From Cladopsammia gracilis (Eukaryota; Cnidaria; Anthozoa; Scleractinia; Dendrophylliidae), in contig JAJGOT010000171.1 of the NCBI GenBank assembly GCA_022457155.1, positions 992,501-1,056,500 on the forward strand: a DNA stretch of 64,000 nt, read 5' to 3'. Within the stretch, counting starts at the first letter, position 1, and every line of letters begins with the position of its first letter. This document shows, piece after piece, positions 1 to 11,354 of the stretch. The notes under the pieces were generated by a model. The model saw only the letters and a list, made by a program, of their open reading frames with translations, had not been told where the DNA came from and ran no database searches. Made by a program: the position numbers and the translations under genes.

Positions 1-1068
1 GGTTTTACGCGGTAAAGGAGATTAGAGATTTGCTAGATAATGATCAGAATTTTTCAAGTTATAATGCATTTATAGACAAATACAACGTTAAAACCAACTA
101 TTTGGAGTATTACAAAGTAGTATCAGCTATAAAGCATTACAGGAAAAAATACTCCCCAGTTTACAATAGCCCTGCCCAAAAAGATTCCGCTGAGATATTT
201 CTGTCTAACTCAAAAGTGTGTAAAAAATTCTATCAACATCTTGTAAATAAAAAGCCTTCCATACCTTCAAAGAGTCAGGGAAAATGGTTGGCAAAAGAGG
301 GAATATTTGGTAATTCTACTGTAGCGGTTAATTGGAAAAACACCTATTATTTACCATTTTTATGTACAACAGAAACAAAACTTAGAGTGTTCCAATTTAA
401 ACTGCTTCATAGAAGAATAGCTATGAATGATTTCCTTTGCAAGATAGGTATAAAACAAGTGGATTCCTGCTCATTCTGGAAAGAAACACCAGAAACCCTT
501 GTTCATCTGTTTTGGAATTGTAAACATACCCAAATCTTTTGGAAAAATATGTCTAAGTGGATAACTCAAAACTTTACTGGAATGGAGGACTCTTCATTCT
601 CTCCATCTTTTTGTCTTGGTTTAATTGACGACATAAAAGATTTGCTCTTCCACCACTTACTTCTTATAGCTAGACATTATATATACACGTGCAAACTTGG
701 GAATACATTACCTGAGCTGCAGGTATATATACAATTACTTAAGAACTCTATGGAACTTGAACAACAAATTGCGTTTGACAACACCATAAACTCCTTCAAA
801 AGAAGTGGTCTCGCTTTAAGAAAAACCCCTCACAAAATGAGACGACATAATTACCATTGTAGTACTGTGGCAAAGCAATGTATAACGTACTAGAAGTGGA
901 TAGCTTTTAGTTTTCTGTATGTGCTCTTTCTATATTCTATTAATTTTTACGTATAACTGACTGTTTATTAAGTTATGTTATGTTATGTGTATGCATTGCA
1001 TTCAATGTATGTAACACTACGCATATATGTGGAAATATTAATAAAAAAGACGCTGCATTAAAAAAAGG
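1..1068 (+). mobile_element. LINE 3' end with 3' UTR and A-rich tail
   Basis: The ORF2 tail is followed by about 170 bp of AT-rich 3' UTR. This ends in a polyadenylation-like AATAAAAAA and then an A-run and G-run near 1060-1070, the expected 3' end of a LINE insertion. The 5' side is outside the window. No target-site duplication can be scored. Confidence 0.6.
3..893 (+). pseudogene. LINE ORF2 C-terminal part (L1/Tx1-like), 5' truncated by the window edge
   Basis: The frame is open from the window edge to a TAG at 891-893. The protein is the tail of a non-LTR retrotransposon ORF2, downstream of the reverse transcriptase. Around codons 130-180 it shows the Cys/His pattern of the zinc-binding reverse-transcriptase tail (zf-RVT): LRVFQFKLLHRRI, then a Cys, then HLFWNCKHTQIFW. 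This tail is typical of L1/Tx1-type elements. The start lies outside the window, so it cannot be said whether the element is full length. The family call rests on pattern recognition; the Tx1-versus-L1 split is uncertain. Confidence 0.7.
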
Positions 1069-1391
1069 GGGGGCAAGCTGCTATGGTCCATTACCTTTCA
1101 CTGCTCAGTGGACGTTTCTGTAATGTCAATGAACTCGCCATACGAACACTTTGATGTCTTCCCTGGACTTGAATGCTGTTTCTGTTTGGCAATTTCCTTT
1201 TTTAAACAGCTGTTGATGCTCTCTGAGCTGTTTTTGTAATAAAAGTTGTTGCCTAGACCTGTCGACCTTCTTACAGATACCAACATCTTTGTTTTCATAT
1301 CTGAAGCAATGTGTTGCAAGAAATAGTTATAAAATTGAGGCTCCTCACAGTGCGAAGACCTTTGCTCCACTTCATCCCATTGCTCCTTTAA

Positions 1392-2312
1392 CCCGTTGAC
1401 ACCTGAACTGCCCAAAACCGCCCGTACAAGACTCCACTGCTTTAAAAAATTGCAACTTTCTCAATCGGCGATTTTTGCAGAATATCAGCGTTTGAATTTG
1501 GACAATAGCAAAAATGACCATTTTTAATGTCATAGAAAAAAACAAAAATCACTTTTTTGCCTTTAGTTTTTCATTCAAATCATCGTAGCAAGCCCAAAAG
1601 TCAACATTCACAGCAAAATTCAGTCCTAGTCCTAGCTTAGCAGTGAATTTTTTTGCTCTTATTCGTTGCTCGGGCCGAGCTACAGAATCTCGTTCTAGTG
1701 CATACTGACCTTGCCTCGATTTTCAACATCACCACCGCACTGCATGCTGGGAAATAGCCACAATTTTTACAGCGTTTGTTCCTTTCCCCACACATTTTAT
1801 ATTTATACTAAGTCAACAGCCACTCCGACCTACCACCGAAATTTCGCGGTTGTTGTCTTCTTCAGTGGTCGCAACTTCCAAAATATACCGTGGTAGGTCG
1901 AGAAATTCATCCAGAATCGAGTCCCAAGGCTACTTCGTTTTGTGGCAGCCATTTTCCAGTTCAACAAGCAACGAGCGAAATTCGTAAACGAAGTATGATA
2001 CCTAACCCGCTTCATTGAGAAAGTGGACTCTGAACTACCTTCAAGCTTAATGATGCTCATCAGGCAGCTACTAAAGATGAAAAATGGCTGTGAACTTACC
2101 AAAAATCGCAGATACACCATATTGGAACCTTTATTGCAACTCAACGAAGCAAAATGACAACGTCAGAATAACGTTTCCGGTAAACTCTAGCCTTCAGTGT
2201 TTTAGAACAGCATTACTTTCGATGGTAACCCCAAATATGGAGTCACAAAATCCTGTCTCGTTTATATACAGAAAATCACTGAAAAACGTAAAAATTCTCA
2301 GGAGTCAATGAG
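1392..2312. mobile_element. Non-autonomous TTAA-target DNA transposon (piggyBac- or Kolobok-like)
   Basis: The 921-bp insertion is flanked by TTAA on both sides (1388-1391 and 2313-2316). It has imperfect terminal inverted repeats: CCCGTTGACACCTGAACTG on the left matches the complement of the right end, CTCATTGACTCCTGAG. It splits the MULE copy A coding frame exactly at TTAA, and the flanks rejoin in frame, which fixes both ends. No transposase is visible inside, so it was mobilised in trans. Confidence 0.75.
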
Positions 2313-2643
2313 TTAAAGAGAGAAGCTTTACATCAAATTCCTCGTTTGATTCATTGTCAATAAGCCCTTTCTCCGGGGAGTGCCTCTCACCAAAGTTGTG
2401 TGCTAGTATTTGAGACTTTGCTTCACCAGTGATATTAATCAAGCGCATTTTGCGTGTAATATTGTCTTTCACGTGTTTAGTACACGATAGGAAATGAGCA
2501 ATGGGGAGCTGCACTGAGAGACCATTTTCTATAGCTTTATGGCAGTCAGAGCCAATGAACGGGATGTTGTCAACTTTGCGCCTTTGCTCTTTAAGTATAC
2601 TCGTGAAGTATTGAAAGTTGTCAGCTGCTATTAACCACTTACT

Positions 2644-3321
2644 ACCTAAGAAATCTAGGGAAATTATTTTCAATACAATTGTTTTACCAGTTTTTTATTA
2701 TGCCGATGTAGTGTGGGGTGATAGGTTTAATTGCACCCTTATGAACAGGCTACAAATTTTTCAAAATAAGGCTGCGAAACTAATAACTGATAAACCCCCT
2801 TTTTCTTCTAGTCATGATGCACTGAAGTTGCTGGGTTGGAAAGATTTAGAATATAGGAGAAAATTTCATAGGTTATCTTTTATCTTTAATTATATTATAA
2901 AAAATAATGATTTTATTTATGATAATGTTAAGCTTGAAGATATTCATGCCCATAATACTAGAAATAAATCTATGTTTTCTCTCCATACAGCAAAAACTAA
3001 CTGGGGGAAATCTAAGTCAGCTTATATGTTTTTTAATGAATGGAACTCCTTGAATGGATCACTGAAGACATCGGTAAATTTTAGGATTTTTAAAAAACAA
3101 TATTTTAATAATATAGAATTTTCTTTTTTGTCTATTATTATATTTAGTTTTCATTAGTTTATTTCAATTCATCTTAATTCTATTTCTACAAACGTAATTA
3201 GTTCTTGTATTTCGAATATTTTTTTCAATTATTGTTGTAATTAACTTTTATATGGAGGTCCCTCATGAAAACCACCCATGGGTGATGTGGTTTCCTCCTT
3301 AAATAAATTACTTACTAACTT
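2644..3321 (+). mobile_element. 5'-truncated CR1/L2-type LINE fragment
   Basis: A 678-bp insertion inside MULE copy A. A 7-bp direct repeat, ACTTACT, flanks it (2637-2643 and 3322-3328). The 3' end is an ATAAATTACTTACTAACTT-type short-repeat tail, as in CR1/L2 elements. Truncation is at the 5' end, as usual for LINEs. Confidence 0.75.
2645..3157 (+). pseudogene. LINE ORF2 C-terminus (CR1/L2-like)
   Basis: The frame is open from the insertion boundary to a TAG at 3157. The start of the protein (VLPVFYYADVVWGD, then LQIFQNKAAKLITD and LKLLGWKDLEYRR) is the hallmark of the region after the reverse-transcriptase palm in CR1/L2/Jockey-type LINEs. It has no start codon of its own, because it begins at the truncation point. 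It is a dead insertion passenger. The exact clade cannot be resolved here. Confidence 0.75.
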
Positions 3322-4025
3322 ACTTACTTGCTTCATTGGTGTGATTCATGAGCGGTCCGGGGAATGTAGGACTGTTTGTAAGTAGTAGTTGTCACAAAAA
3401 TTCTTCAATGTCGTAGGTCACATCAACACTAAATACAGATAACTCCTCTGGGTTGCAACAGAACTTAACCAAATCTTCTAACTGAGATTTAGTTGCAAGG
3501 ACAGCTCTGATACTTGGGCTAACTTGGAGAGCATGAACAAAGTCTCCTTTAGAGGCCTTGCATTTCTCTGTCAGCTCCGCCAGTGCATCTTTGCTGTGCT
3601 GCTTTTGGAGTTTCGCTCTTTCATCTTCATACAGTTCATCGTAGATGGATGAAGGTCCCAAAGCTGTCTTCGCTTTTTCAGCAATTTTTTTCTCTCATGC
3701 TTTTTGCTGTTCCATAGAAAGGCTTGGAAGACTTTTTTGCATTTTTGTGTGGCTCCACTGTGATATATTTTGGGTCTCCATTGTATATATACCGTAATAT
3801 TACCACCGGGAACTTTACAACTTCTTTTATATTTTGAATTACTGGAATGTGCCCAGCAGGATCTATAAAGCTTGTACTGATCCACTTTAGAAGTACCTGA
3901 TTTCTTCTCAAGGTCGTAAATTTTTTTTGTCATCGACGCCAATCAACTCTGCTTTTCTACCACTGTGACAGAACTTGCCATTGTTGTCTGCTCGAAAATC
4001 CAGGGCATTATGTAGATACGATGTA

Positions 4026-5515
4026 TTCTTCCATTGTGATCTTTGTTAAAGTTGTCAATAGTACATGTATGATGGAATAAAGGATTAATTAGAATGCAAA
4101 CACCTCTACTATGTGTTGATCCATGTGAAAACAAAATGTCACCTCCCCCTCGTTTCTCCAAATTTTCTCATTGGTTGTTTCTGAATAAATTTCCTGTAGA
4201 AAATAATATTGGCAATTTTGATCTTTTGGGAAACTGAAAATAGTACTCCTTTTTACCCGATTTCTCAAACCTCTGACATTTAAAGACATAATACAGCGTT
4301 TACCCTGGTCTACCATAGTAGCATACAGTTAATAGCAGTAGTATAGAAAGAGTTGTAAATTACTTGACTTATCAGAGCAAAAATATACGTGTCACAAAAC
4401 AACCGACACAACATAGTAATATTGTTTATGGGTAAAGAAGGGTGAGATATGTATGTGAGGTCATAGAACGTAAATAACATAACACTGCACATAACATTAC
4501 GTAACTTCAAATGGAACGCGAGAAAGAACTTACTCAGGCCCATATGTGGTAAGAGCTCTGGGAAGGTTTGACATCCTATATTTTGTAATAAGTTTACAGA
4601 ATTTAATCCAAACATTTCAAGTGCGAGCTGGTTTAAAGTCATCTGGGATAGAATTTACATGATAGACATTATTATTAATTATCAATTTCCTGTCCACAAC
4701 TTTCTCTGTCATACCTCTCGAGCGGTGAACATTGCCTGGATCAATACTTTCCTTTCTTATTGGATCTCTCTTGCATAACCCTGGGTGATGTAGCTGTTTT
4801 GATATTTTATGAATCCCTCAATCTTCCTTTCGTTTTCAGTACATGGTCCCTATCCTCCCTGCTGAGGAAGCGTGCGATGATAGGTCGTGGATGGGTATTG
4901 GAGGTGCCCTCATGTGAACGGGGTTTGTCAACCCTATAGACCTTTTTCATAATGGCGGGCGAGTTATTTATTCTTTTATATCTATGTTAATTAGCCCTAG
5001 TGGCCTCGTAAGCGTGTGCAAAAGTCAAAATAATTTTTACTCTAAAACGAGGCCAATTAAGGGCTAATTAACATGGATGTAAAAGAATAAATAAATTGGC
5101 TGCCATTATGAAAAATGTCTATGGACTGCATGAAAATGGATGTTTTCTGCACCGATTTTATCTCGTTTCAATGATGTCGTAAGTGATGTCTGTACATTTC
5201 TCACCTTCTTGTTCCAGCACATTCATCATACGAAGGTTTTATCATCGGGGATAGTTTGCTTTTAAGATATTGATTTCGGCTTGCTGAAGGTCAAGCTTTG
5301 CTTGATTCCCTTTGAACAAGTCCAGTTCTTCACGTTGCTTGTCCAGGCTACCTTGGCAGGTTTTCTTGTAGTCGTCATGTGTTCGCGATTTTTCCTGTAG
5401 ATCACTGATGGCATTCCACACTGCTTCGAGAGATGTTTCAACACCCTTTAGGATGCTTTTGACAGCTTCAACTTAGCAAAGGTTGTGAGAGCGTAGAAGA
5501 TGAGCTGAAGGATCT
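4026..5515 (-). mobile_element. L1/Tx1-like LINE remnant (ORF1 plus the endonuclease start of ORF2)
   Basis: Reading leftward: ORF1-like coiled coil at about 5515-5240 (QREELDLFKGNQAKLDLQQ); an ORF1 RNA-binding part at about 4925-4800 containing RPIIARFLSREDRDHVL; then an APE-type endonuclease start at 4316-4030 (SLNVRGLRNRVKRS, YFLQEIYSE, and in another frame FSHGSTHSRGVCILI). The order ORF1 then endonuclease fits an L1/Tx1 LINE on the minus strand. The reverse transcriptase is missing: the element stops where MULE copy A begins. Frameshifts are present, so it is dead. Confidence 0.6.
4933..5124. mobile_element. MITE with long inverted arms
   Basis: About 75-bp arms face each other. The left arm holds CTTTTTCATAATGGC, then TTATTTATTCTTTTA and GTTAATTAGCCC. 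The right arm holds their complements in reverse order (GGGCTAATTAAC, TAAAAGAATAAATAA, GCCATTATGAAAAATG). The ends are CCTATAGAC and GTCTATGG. It lies between two ORF1-like parts of the minus-strand LINE, so it inserted after that LINE. It encodes no protein. A TA target duplication is plausible but not provable. Confidence 0.65.
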
Positions 5516-5698
5516 AGTTGCTTGTTGATTTCGTTTTAACATCCGTTGAAAATGCTATTACAATACAATAATACAGTACTGTATTTTCACATTTCCATGA
5601 CATTTTTTGTTACGAGGAAATGTATATCTAGCTGAACTAAAATTACTAAAACAATAGGACGAATAACTAAATATAAATACGGGACTGTAAAATGTGGA

Positions 5699-5950
5699 TC
5701 CGGACGGCGGATCCGGACGGCGGACGGCGGACGGCGGACGGCGGACGGCGGACCGGACAATAATAAATAAAAATAAATAAAAATAAAAATAAAAATTATT
5801 TATTTAAAAAATAAATAAATAAAACAAATAAAAATAAGATCAGGTTATCAACATGTCATTTCTTTAGAGCTGCCTGTCCCCATGTAATTTGGGCTATTTT
5901 TAGCAGAAATTGCGCCATCACGTGTGACACGCGCGTGTGTATATAAGAAA
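5699..5950 (+). repeat. Dispersed repeat with (GGCGGAC)n block, AT-rich block and GC-rich tail
   Basis: The unit runs: ATCCGGACGGCGG repeats (about seven 7-bp units), an AAATAAATAAA stretch, GATCAGG, then TTTCTTTAGAGCTGCCTGTCCCC and GGGCTATTTTTAGCAG. An inverted copy with the same block order lies at about 18575-18815. A partial copy lies at about 15833-15965. It is an interspersed repeat family of unknown class. Confidence 0.55.
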
Positions 5951-6020
5951 TAAGAAAAAAACGGGAAAATGCAGAAATCTTATTAGTGATTTTATTAGTG
6001 ATTTTATACAATCAAGAAAA

Positions 6021-6241
6021 AGAGCAGTTTTCGAAAGTAATTACACAATTGCTTTGGTTTTGCATTGCTGCGCTTTGTGATTGGCTAAAAAATCTCGCGC
6101 GACTTTCTCGACCAAGTAAAACCAAAACCAATCGTGACTTGCTCGCACGCGTTTTGGTTCAATGCATTGTTTACGACTGTTGTGATTGGTCGGAGTAATT
6201 ACTTTTGTTTTGGTTTACGATAATAAATTGTAAACTGCTCT
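6021..6241. mobile_element. Short MITE with AGAGCAGTTT ends
   Basis: The element is 221 bp. It begins AGAGCAGTTT and ends with the complement AAACTGCTCT. Subterminal pieces AGTAATTAC also face each other. It is non-coding. The target duplication is not clear, so the class cannot be set. Confidence 0.5.
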
Positions 6242-6484
6242 AAGAGGAAACTGAACATACTGGATACTGGTCATACTGGATACTGGTATCCGATTAGACC
6301 GATTAGACCGATTTAACTCGAACAAACCGCCACCCGATGACGTCGTATCAGTTTTTTGATAAACTAAGAATTAAACGATTTTTTTTCCTATTTATTTTTT
6401 GCTATCAAAACGCAAACAAAAACACAACAACTGAAATTTCAACTTTTAATGGTGTTGCACTATATACGTACAATACATAACACT

Positions 6485-7936
6485 TTACTGAAGGGCATAA
6501 ACTGGAAACATTTTACTGAGAAACTCAAGCTGTTGATCAGTTAGCAAAGAACGTATAAACCAGGACATGCTACAAAAAGAGAAAGATGGCTGTTTAGCCC
6601 TGATGCACGCACCACTACAATCAAAATATACATTACTTTGCTTACTCCTCAATTGCCCTCCGTGCTGGAAGCTTCGCATCATGTTGGAGGCTACGACCAG
6701 ATCATGAGGAGGAAGGGGAATCTGCCCTCCCGGTTTAAGAGTGTTAGAACACCCATAACACATGCTCACTTGAGGTGGGCAGAACTTTAGCGGATAAACA
6801 ATAAACTGCCCTGGCAGTGGGGATGGGTATGGAACACGCCCATTACTAATTTGTGAAGGATTTAAAGGAGACGTCAGGGGCAGTTCTGACGATTGTGAAA
6901 ACACTGGTTGTGGATCTGCGAAGGGTGACAGTACCGCTGCACAGGATGGTAGCGCTACAGAGGGAGGTATTACCAGAGAGGGCGGAGGCGCTTCGTAGGG
7001 TGGTGGAACTGCGGTGGGAGTTAGTACTGGAGAGGGCATCGGCGCTGCGGAGGATGATGCAGCTTGCTCACTAGCACTTGGTCGAGGCACAATGTTGATA
7101 GCTTGCCCTCTACCACCTTTCCTACGCGACGTTGAAGGTTTCTGTGATTTTTTGCCAACTGCTGGCGCGCTGTCACAGGTGACGTAACTAGTTGTAGTTA
7201 AGGTGTGGCTGCTCCTCCTAAACCAAGTAAGATAATTCTTTAATTTACCGCACTTCTCTGCCACGGCTAAAGAATGTGCACATATTTTTGTAGACTTATA
7301 ACGAGGACAGTCATCGCATGTCACCTTCCCACTTTCTGATTGTACAACGTAATGTGGCCTTCCCTTGTCGCTTTCAACCATAAACGTATGGGGCTTAAAA
7401 GGTATTTCCACAATGGAATCTTTCTTGAGGAGAAGAATGGATGCTTGCCGGTACATCTCTTTTAGGGAAAGAAGAGCTACACCAGCTACACCAGACTCCT
7501 CTGGTTTTACAGACAGCTCTGGAGGGCTGGTAAGGGAAGTGTTCTCTTCCATACCATCGTTGTCATTAGCACTCTCATCCTGCACACTATCAACATTTCT
7601 TCCAGGTACTTCTTCCCAGAACTTTTTCAAATGCCTTTCACGCTGACGAGCATTCAGGGAAAACCACTTGTCAGGAGACATTTGTAGGTAAAGATAGTCG
7701 TCTGTGAGAGCATATGGACCTCTGTTGATTACAGCTGATTCGCAGTCCCGTCGCTGCTGCTGAATAACCTCCATCTTGTCGTTAAATTGTGACATTTCAC
7801 TCTTTTGAAAATCTACTCCCATTTTGATTACTTTATTCGCAGACTCTGGCATGTTGTTATAATATGCTTCTGGAGGATTTCCTAGGCCTGCATTCAACCG
7901 AATAGGGCGCAACATGTTGTCTTGGATCATTGTTTC
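6485..7936 (-). CDS. MULE-derived SWIM zinc-finger protein, last exon (copy B)
   Basis: This is the large 3' exon of the gene that runs leftward from about 13 kb. It opens after a good acceptor (TTTCAG at about 7937-7942) in phase with the exon at 8687-8820, and ends at the stop at 6485. Early residues (RLNAGLGNPPEAYYNNMPES) match the conserved end of the MULE transposase core. Near residues 210-235 is a SWIM-type zinc finger (CDDC, then CAHSLAVAEK). A Pro/Ala/Ser-rich linker of about 100 residues follows. The last domain has Cys pairs (CYGC, later DCSGACIRAKQP). SWIM fingers bind DNA or protein; the cellular role is unknown. There are no breaks in 1.4 kb, unlike copies A and C. Confidence 0.75.
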   Translation of the reverse strand, partial: ETMIQDNMLRPIRLNAGLGNPPEAYYNNMPESANKVIKMGVDFQKSEMSQFNDKMEVIQQQRRDCESAVINRGPYALTDDYLYLQMSPDKWFSLNARQRERHLKKFWEEVPGRNVDSVQDESANDNDGMEENTSLTSPPELSVKPEESGVAGVALLSLKEMYRQASILLLKKDSIVEIPFKPHTFMVESDKGRPHYVVQSESGKVTCDDCPRYKSTKICAHSLAVAEKCGKLKNYLTWFRRSSHTLTTTSYVTCDSAPAVGKKSQKPSTSRRKGGRGQAINIVPRPSASEQAASSSAAPMPSPVLTPTAVPPPYEAPPPSLVIPPSVALPSCAAVLSPFADPQPVFSQSSELPLTSPLNPSQISNGRVPYPSPLPGQFIVYPLKFCPPQVSMCYGCSNTLKPGGQIPLPPHDLVVASNMMRSFQHGGQLRSKQSNVYFDCSGACIRAKQPSFSFCSMSWFIRSLLTDQQLEFLSKMFPVYALQ

Positions 7937-8686
7937 CTGAAATAAAATGAGACAATATTGTTTAATTTAATACCATAAGCCGTTAATTCTCTTCATTTTC
8001 CGTAACTATACATAAAACAAGGATTGTCGTACTTCAAAACGTTTTTTCTTTCTGTTAAAGTACAAGTCAAACTCTGGTACGTGATTACAATAAAAAGTTC
8101 CAAGTAACGAAAAACGCAACATACAAAAGGAACTCCATGTTGACTAACTGGTTTAGAAGTGAAATGCCAGATGTCCGATTTCAATTGCAACTGTTACTTA
8201 CATAGCACCCCCAGTGAAATGAAGATCTTGCATAAATATAAGAATATTGAATGAAACCGTTGCTATATGAACCGTCACTTGTTATTACAAAATGGCGATA
8301 AAATAAATTATCTATATTTCATAACCACACAAAACCGTGTGGCATGAAATTTGCGTGCAGTGTAACTTCCACGAATTTCGTGGGTTTTCCAGCGTTTCAC
8401 GAAAATATTATACCGTAAAAATAAACTCCGGCCAAAAAAGCTGAATTTAAAACATTACTGACTGCAAACATTACCACCTTCTCCCTTACAATTACAACAA
8501 ATAGGGAACAGTCTACGCGGTTTCTTGATAAATTTTATAAATCGAGTTGATATATTTGTTACAATGCAGAAACTCAAATTACCAAATTTAAACTCCCACA
8601 ATTTAAACATTTCCTGCTACACGGTATATGGAAAAATGCTCGCCGGCCGTTCCATGCAACAATCTAAGTACATAAACTGCTGTCAC

Positions 8687-8820
8687 CTTTTCGGAGATAT
8701 ATTTGTGAAATGAAGGCTGCTTTCCAGCAGGCAGATGGGCCTTTTCTCGCTCATCCCACACGTCCTTTAGTGACGCCAACTGAGCTTGAAAGTCAGCTTC
8801 TGTCTCGCAATCCAAAAGAC
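8687..8820 (-). CDS. MULE-derived protein, internal exon (copy B)
   Basis: The exon encodes LLDCETEADFQAQLASL..VWDEREKAH and FHKYISEK. This block lies between the DDE core and the C-terminal part; the same place in copy A reads LKEQWDEVEQ..FYNYF. The acceptor (GATAAAG, then GTCTTTTGG) and the donor (AAAAG then GTGACA) both fit consensus. The phase joins exactly to the preceding exon, which ends in a single G, and to the following one. This strongly supports real splicing. Confidence 0.7.
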
Positions 8821-9431
8821 CTTTATCAGTGAGAAAAGAAATAAAGTGTGATTTTCCTGCAACTTCGTTCCCATGTCTTTCCCTTTCTCATAGGGGGAGG
8901 GGGAGCAGGTTTGGCTAGGGGGGGAGGGATCTGATATAGTGAAAGATAAAAAGGCATTCGCATTATGTGAATTTAAAAGATGCTGTTGTTTAACCTTCGG
9001 CAGTACACGCAAACTTATACCCCCAACCATGGACCGTGGTACAAGGAGGAAGGGTCGTTTCAACCCCTCCCTGTTTTTTTGCGTATTACAATATTTGGGA
9101 AATATTTTATCTACAAGATAAGGTAATTACTATGGGTTATAGCGCTGCTGATTCAAATATATCGGAGAAACTCGGAAATTGAAAATATTTTTTGCTAGAG
9201 TTGTAAAATATGATACAATGAAACATTTGCTGCTTTTGATTGCGTTTTGTATGCTTCTTATGACGTCATATCTTGTTGCCATAGAAACCGATTGTCGTCA
9301 AACCTTACTAAAATGATAAAGGAACAGCTACTAAAGACGGCACGAGCTAAAAAAATGGTATGGGAAACATCAGAAAAAATCCTAAGGGTGGTGGAAGGTG
9401 GCACACCCTGTACGTCCGAGGGTTAACTTAC

Positions 9432-10295
9432 CAGCTCCCATGCTTCCATTTTCAAGCCTGCGTCCAAACACGCCATCCAGGAACTCCTTTTGAACTTCTC
9501 GTGGGAGGGCGCGCAACTGTTCTTTGCAGTTGTCTCTGAAGTGCCCAAAGCATCTTAGGTGGATGCCGTGGTACATGTTGCGTTCCATTGCTTTGAAAAG
9601 AGGCTCTTCACCATCTGTACCAAAGGCCAGTACGTTTCCGATATCTTTGTTTAAGCTAACCAGTTTGGAAAAGAAGTAGTTATAGGCGTCATACGTCTTT
9701 GCTTGGTGCATGAATAGGGGACCAATCATCACAGGATGTCTGCGCGTCTTTCGCTCAACCACTAGCAAGTTGGTATATGTGGTCACAGTCAAGTTAAACT
9801 TCCCAAGATTGAATGTTGGGTCAGCGCCTAGGATCCCGAAGCTGCTAGGATTTGTGCAAAACCTCACTATGTCAGCAAGCTGGTCGTCGTAACACATGAC
9901 GCAGCGTAACTCTGGTGCGCAGGAAACCTCACGAACAAAGGCGGTTTTGGGGTTTGCTAACTGCTGCCTTTTACACTGTTCCAGCAATATCACTAGGGAG
10001 TCAACGTCGGCCTTTTTTTCTGATGAGCCTCGCCTTAAATAACTGGCTTGGTCCCTGTTCCTTGGCAGGTCAGATAGGCAATCTACGTTCATGATACCAC
10101 CGGCCATGTCCTCGACCTGATGATATGCTGCTTTAGGTTTCTGATCTTTTACTGCAGAACGTAGGTTCGCGATAACACTTGGCTTAGTACGCGTGTATGG
10201 ATTTCCACCTTTCTTCACGTTTCCATCGCATGGCACATCAATTGTATGTTCCACAGCATCGAAGAGATACTGGATTAAGCACAGCTTGGGATATT
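9432..10295 (-). CDS. MULE-derived protein, DDE-core exon (copy B)
   Basis: The exon carries the transposase catalytic core. GILGADPTFNLGKFNLTVTT holds the first acidic residue, and AFGTDGEEPLF the second, followed by LRCFGHFRDNCKEQL. Upstream is KTAFVREV..YDDQLADIVRFC, shared with the other copies. It is bounded by an acceptor (CATCCTGTAG) and a GTAAGT donor at 9426-9431. The 288 codons have no break. Known family: MULE-like DDE transposases (related to MULE and FAR1-type genes). Whether it still transposes or has been recruited by the host cannot be told from sequence; no flanking inverted repeats were found. Confidence 0.75.
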
Positions 10296-10686
10296 CTACA
10301 GGATGAAATGGAAGTGATAATCAAAGAAAACTATGACTAAAATAACAACGAGTAAATGAAACAACACCGCCACCACTCTCTCTTTGTCCACGTCAAAAGC
10401 AATCTGTATTTTACAATTAGATCACGAGCATATAAATTGAGAGCTAACTATATAATTGTTTATTACAATTCTCACAAAATTTTGTACAAATGAACGATTT
10501 CCAATTATTTCACCCCATTTCTCCCCAAATAGCATTTAATCTTCACTGTTTTCGAGCCATATACTCGCTCGCACGTACTCCTATTTTAACGGCTGCACGA
10601 GTAGCTCAGCCAATCAAATCGCAGCATTTGCATTAAGACACTAGTAAAATTGTACTAATCGTTGGTAGAAAAGTAGTTAACGTTAC

Positions 10687-11075
10687 CTTTCAAAGACATG
10701 ATGTTTTTCTTCAGGTCGGGAGCTGCCTTGTTTTTGTAGTACACTCTTTTAAGAGTATATGTGTCTTCCCTTGCTTCTTCTTCGTCAACTAGTTCAGGGT
10801 ACCCATCCTCATTTATTTTGTACAGACGATTCTTGATTCCATTGTTTCGCCAGGAACCTAGATTGTCACATTTCACATCTTCTTGGTGAGGCAAACGGTC
10901 TAAATCAACCATGAATACGCAGTTGTGGGCAATGTTCCTGGGAGGGGCAGTGGCAACTAAGCTTTCATCGCAAGGGCGTAGAAGGAGGAGGACAGCCTCT
11001 TCTGAAGCTAATGGCGAAGAACACCATTTAAATACTGGTGTTCGTCTGTCTCCATCATAGAATTCTCCAGCATAC
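10687..11075 (-). CDS. MULE-derived protein, upstream exon (copy B)
   Basis: The frame is open through the whole exon, from YAGEFYDGDRR through RNIAHNCVFMVDLDRLPHQE to KKNIMSLKG. The acceptor is TTTCTAAAG and the donor is G then GTAACG. It joins in phase to the small exon at 11286-11350. It resembles the N-terminal accessory region that precedes the transposase core in these cnidarian multi-copy genes. No named domain was recognised. Confidence 0.65.
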
Positions 11076-11285
11076 CTTTAGAAAGAGGTAAATGACGTGA
11101 CACTCAATTTCATTTGCTTGATCCTTACGAATGTGAACCATACGTTTTGCTTTTGTATTTCATATGGACGAAACCGGCAGAAAAAAACTCTACAGCATTT
11201 TTTTTCAGTTAACTCTCATATTTTGACAGGTGATTGCCGTGTATTAATACTATTATCTTTCGCAGAAAGCGAAAAACGTACTAAC

Positions 11286-11350
11286 CTGCTGTAAGCATCC
11301 TCAGAGTCATTAGTTTCCGTTAGTTGACCGTGGTTTCCTTGAAATGTGAC
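11286..11350 (-). CDS. Small exon of the MULE-derived gene (copy B)
   Basis: The 65-nt exon (VTFQGNHGQLTETNDSEDAYS) sits between a CTATAG acceptor and a GTTAGT donor. It ends two bases into an Arg codon that the exon at 11075 completes. It also joins in phase to an upstream exon. Confidence 0.6.
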
Positions 11351-11354
11351 CTAT

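Larger units (their letters stand above)
1098..4025 (-). pseudogene. MULE-like transposase with DDE core, copy A, split by two later insertions
   Basis: Fragments in transposase order on the minus strand are: a region with LHNALDFRADNNGKF near 4000; 3661-3392 (FVHALQ..SVFSVDVTYDIEEF); 2636-2317 (DNFQYFTSILKEQ..NIPFIGSDCHKAIENG, HVKDNITRKM); and 1387-1098 (LKEQWDEVEQ, FYNYFLQHIASDMK, STGLGNNFYYKNSSESIN). These match the same blocks of the two other MULE copies in this window. The piece from 2636 to 1387 reads in one frame once the TTAA element at 1392-2312 is discounted. The LINE at 2644-3321 likewise sits in continuous coding sequence. Frameshifts near 3400, 3680 and 3900 show decay. The 5' limit near 4025 is approximate. 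Confidence 0.75.

Noticed and set aside
6853..7074. Plus-strand 73-codon frame with LRRV repeats
   Set aside because: Shadow of the proline/alanine-rich linker of the MULE-derived gene on the minus strand.
10588..10660. tRNA-like string (CACGAGTAGCTCAGCC)
   Set aside because: Resembles a D-arm, but no anticodon arm or T-arm follows at the right spacing.
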